Shown in pieces: positions 62,301-64,000 of a stretch of 64,000 nucleotides of DNA. Under the pieces are notes generated by a model. It was not told the DNA's origin, did not search any database, and worked only from the letters and a program-made list of their open reading frames with translations. The stretch lies in the NCBI GenBank assembly GCA_030268105.1, contig BSDZ01000026.1:27501-91500 (forward strand), written 5' to 3'. The stretch comes from Volvox africanus (taxonomy: Eukaryota > Chlorophyta > Chlorophyceae > Chlamydomonadales > Volvocaceae). The position numbers were made by a program, and so were the translations under genes. Numbering within the stretch: position 1 is the stretch's first letter; the number at the start of each line of letters is the position of its first letter.

Positions 62301-63957
62301 CCTGGCCACCTACCTGGAGATCACCCATCCGGCCTTTAAACCTTGGGCCCTTACCACTGCCCAGGCAACTGGGCCCTGGCTGGGTGGAGAGACCTTGCCT
62401 GAGGAGATCAGCCGAATTGTAGGGGCTTTAGGGCACCTCCCACCACTAGAAGATGTCAGCAACCCACCTTTAGCCCCTGGAGACTGGTGCTGGGCGGCTG
62501 CTCTCTGGGGAAATCCTTTGCTGCCCAACAATTCGGACAATGGGGGAAGCATCAATGGTAACAACCACCGCCCAGGCCTGGAAACCCGTCACCCACTGAT
62601 GGCTTCATGCAGAAAACTGCTCACAGTTGGGGACCTGGTAAGGGTGTACGACATGCTGGAGCATGACCAAATACCCCTCCCTCAGTACATGACCTGGCTA
62701 GACTGGACCCAACAGTTTCTAGACCCCTCAGCTAGCCCCACCCAACTGCGAGACAAGGAGTCTACCCGTATGGCTCTCTCGGCTCTATGCAACGATATCA
62801 GCCCGGCATGGATAGCAGCAGCACGGAAGGTAGTCAACCGCTTACAACCCCAACAGCCGGACAGGGTGGAGGACAGAATGCAGCAGCAGATGCCAGCACC
62901 ACCAGACCGCACCACAGTCATGGCCATGATCGTCAGGCGTTTGGGCTGGAGATTGCCAGGGGACTCGGGTATAGTGCCTCTCTACAACCTCACGGTAAGC
63001 CAAGCTACTCAGCTGCAAGGGGTTTCAACAGCGGAGGAGCGATTGGAGCTCTTGTCAGCTTTTGTGCAGGAGGCGCAAGGGATGCCAACAGACGGTCCAG
63101 CTCCTCCCTGTCCTGTCACTAACCTCCAGCGCTTTCAGGCAACCCTAGACAGGCTGTGGACAGCAGTTCGGTGGGAAAATAAAAACAAAGAGACGCTGTG
63201 GCGTTTGGTGGTCGATGGGATACCCATACCTGGCAACACACATCTTTCCAGGGTGCCCATCAAACCATGTGGGTGTGGCAGCTATGGAGCTGATACTGAT
63301 CAACCTTGCTCCCCACGCCTGCACCACTTCTGGGAGTGCCCTATAGCCAAGGCGGTGCGAGAACAGATTGACAGACATCTGCCATTGCCGACATCAGCCA
63401 CCATTGAAGGGGGCTTGACCAGGCAACAGCTATGGCTTGTCCAAGCACCTCCCGGTTGCGAGCAGGCCCCATGGGACGTGATAGCTTTGGCAGCCTTATC
63501 TTCTATGGAATATGGCAGGCACTGTCTCCGGGCGGCAACAAGAGAACACAGGCCACAGTGGCCTTCTACCCACAGACGGCGGCAGCAACAACAGACCCAC
63601 ACAGCAGAGCAGGGACCCCGTCAACGGGCTATTACTGACTTCTTCAACCGTTCAGGGGGGTTCCCTCAAGAGGAAGAGGAAGATGCCAACACCCATCCAA
63701 TCATCTCTACGACACAGCCAGCAATGGACACTCCAACACAAACAGCAACCTCACCCCTGGACCGTGCACAGGCCCGTACAGTTGCCGACTTTTGGGCACG
63801 CTTGCATTCTTTTGCAGCGTTGGGAATACCTCACTATGGCTGGGATCAAGTGGGACCACAACATCCCATCCTAGCCATAGTTGGCACGCAAATGCGGTGT
63901 GCAGATCCGGTTGACATCACCAACCATGGAGCAGCAAGAACAGAGCAGGGGCTTTAG
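59308..63957 (+). CDS. LINE ORF2: APE-type endonuclease + reverse transcriptase
   Basis: 1549 aa from ATG 59308 to TAG 63955-63957, uninterrupted. It nicks target DNA and primes reverse transcription from the nick. Endonuclease at residues ~18-290: IATHNMRG (N25), CLQETH, WAGDFNFVENPEWDS, LDRIYINE, ASDHRLA: all catalytic motifs present. Reverse transcriptase at ~530-800: GKAPGWDGIPTDLY, NYRPITLL, LAFLDFAKAYDTVD (Asp658), VRQGCPLAPLLY, QFADDAEVAL (Asp761/762). The C-terminal part has a Cys/His cluster (CGCGSYGADTDQPC, HHFWECP) like the CCHC-type motif near the end of many LINE ORF2 proteins, then a ~180-residue low-similarity tail. No RNase H motif recognised. All visible catalytic residues are intact, so it may be active. 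Confidence 0.95.
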   Translation: MSRGNKRSQRQGAISGHPLRIATHNMRGLLASHGSRLQAAVCQWAEQRLDIVCLQETHHTTLQHQCLFERDLRYATKQIHTQNWKIAAYSWSNSTHTAGVLILIRQGLASALAPKLATPQHTCTRGRFTDCILHWGGHRLHICNIYLPPGTTSMAAETRRQLFENALAATTTQAMEDNRDTTLIWAGDFNFVENPEWDSSAGRDGRQADRPITEMRQRAGPQMVDTHRYLHPRRRDFTHLYHAPTPGGSRLDRIYINEAKLPYLCHTAISFHTASDHRLATLHLLPCKNEVKGPGIKRIRMAFTDHEDLATSMAEWIRNQCQEAPSVEENPGNLIAWWPGFKRRLTFLAHQLNKVAQQRRQQPGAHTQEAYLGVQQAQQALDTMPHSPHLLQQLIDAQARLARVHIEDNARVAKKTRVHWLHAGERPGPALTTFLQTQIQDQQTAPVALQAHSGRLVTNPAQLPQVVADFWAGVCRAPDFTTPEDRQSVLTQLAAANIRLPEEADEVAGSPTIAVTELGFALKKSQPGKAPGWDGIPTDLYRKFWPEIGHTMAALFTAIGITGQVPTGFLDGIIKVLYKKGDPKQPGNYRPITLLCSDYRLLAKVLANRLGPALGRIISPEQSAFLPKRLIGASVLFLRHLPHLLRKLNRQGLLAFLDFAKAYDTVDRNFLMGAMEAMGAGPQLCSWTRILLSNTRARAMVNGFKSRLVKMEAGVRQGCPLAPLLYLFVAQALFSWLKSQEIGLRLLPSDEDRVTACQFADDAEVALEGEESVPAFLEAMDTFARASGQRLNLDKMEILPIGAVDDHHQGSTINGLKVVTTATALNLPMDNQLQPPQPDWPETLALAYTRMQRLAHYPLSAFGRAAAVSNYCLQTVTWHMEHGGPPPDTTLTYIERLAARLVDRKQGPEDQGQRFTGVPSRLLVGHPSTGGFGLLPLRQHIRARQAMWAVRFIRGALMARRERERVMLLDTAMNTVAEEEEEPVTSGNVRSLHPWIRTLATYLEITHPAFKPWALTTAQATGPWLGGETLPEEISRIVGALGHLPPLEDVSNPPLAPGDWCWAAALWGNPLLPNNSDNGGSINGNNHRPGLETRHPLMASCRKLLTVGDLVRVYDMLEHDQIPLPQYMTWLDWTQQFLDPSASPTQLRDKESTRMALSALCNDISPAWIAAARKVVNRLQPQQPDRVEDRMQQQMPAPPDRTTVMAMIVRRLGWRLPGDSGIVPLYNLTVSQATQLQGVSTAEERLELLSAFVQEAQGMPTDGPAPPCPVTNLQRFQATLDRLWTAVRWENKNKETLWRLVVDGIPIPGNTHLSRVPIKPCGCGSYGADTDQPCSPRLHHFWECPIAKAVREQIDRHLPLPTSATIEGGLTRQQLWLVQAPPGCEQAPWDVIALAALSSMEYGRHCLRAATREHRPQWPSTHRRRQQQQTHTAEQGPRQRAITDFFNRSGGFPQEEEEDANTHPIISTTQPAMDTPTQTATSPLDRAQARTVADFWARLHSFAALGIPHYGWDQVGPQHPILAIVGTQMRCADPVDITNHGAARTEQGL

Positions 63958-64000
63958 GGCAGGAGTTTTGAGGAGGAGGTTCTGTGGGAGGAAAGGGGGA

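Larger units (their letters stand above)
57250..64000 (+). mobile_element. Non-LTR retrotransposon (LINE) with two intact ORFs, 3' end beyond window
   Basis: Two long uninterrupted frames, an APE-type endonuclease plus reverse transcriptase in the second, and no LTRs identify a LINE. The 5' boundary is uncertain: a GC-rich untranslated leader appears to start near 57250-57300, after an AT-rich flank, and runs to the ORF1 ATG at 57656. Forty-three bases after the ORF2 stop the window ends, so the 3' UTR, tail and target-site duplication are not visible. Integrity of both ORFs suggests a recent insertion. The ORF2 domain order fits the L1-like group of green algal LINEs. Confidence 0.92.

Overview
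The window is eukaryotic nuclear DNA from a green alga, most likely a volvocine (Volvox/Chlamydomonas relatives). Reasons: short exons with clean GT-AG borders separated by many introns, long intronic microsatellites, secreted proteins with PPSPPP-type proline-rich spacers, a sperm-tail PG-rich (STPGR) repeat gene, a plant-type Rtf2 with an N-terminal ubiquitin-like part, and TGTAA words behind stop codons. Exon borders were read by eye. For five genes the reading frame closes through every junction: Rtf2, the JJJ1-like J-protein, the two metallopeptidases and most of the methyltransferase.

Layout. 1-339: last exon of an unrecognised + strand gene. 772-5510 (+): plant-type O-methyltransferase, first exon not found. 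5952-7716 (-): Rtf2 homologue, 375 aa, convergent with the methyltransferase. 8280-10567 (+): STPGR-repeat protein, likely axonemal, with a ~350 bp pentanucleotide satellite in an intron. 10568-14063: gene-poor, simple repeats. 14064-22865 (-): JJJ1/DNAJC21-type J-protein, 11 exons, 796 aa, one intron of GC-AG type and one intron carrying two exon-like pieces of a double-stranded-RNA-binding domain. 23379-33394 (+): M43-like metallopeptidase A, 16 exons, 1205 aa, with signal peptide, protease domain, two cysteine-rich modules separated by proline-rich spacers, one transmembrane helix and a cytoplasmic tail. 33395-37448: intergenic, with a 39 bp perfect hairpin and some exon-like sequence. 37449-50122 (+): tandem paralogue B, 15 exons, 1255 aa, same front half but ending in a beta-rich domain instead of a membrane anchor. 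50123-57250: AT-rich, repeat-laden, with a weak small gene candidate on the - strand. 57250-64000 (+): non-LTR retrotransposon with two intact ORFs joined by an overlapping TAATG; its 3' end lies beyond the window.

The most interesting system is the M43 pair. It is a tandem duplication whose halves differ in membrane anchoring and in one intron (present in A and filled with a GATA satellite, absent in B), with patches of near-identical exon sequence that suggest gene conversion. A role in extracellular matrix or cell-wall processing is inferred from the architecture, not shown. The J-protein and Rtf2 are housekeeping genes (60S ribosome maturation; replication fork/splicing). Several dispersed repeats share one end and differ at the other, the pattern left by 5'-truncated LINE copies.
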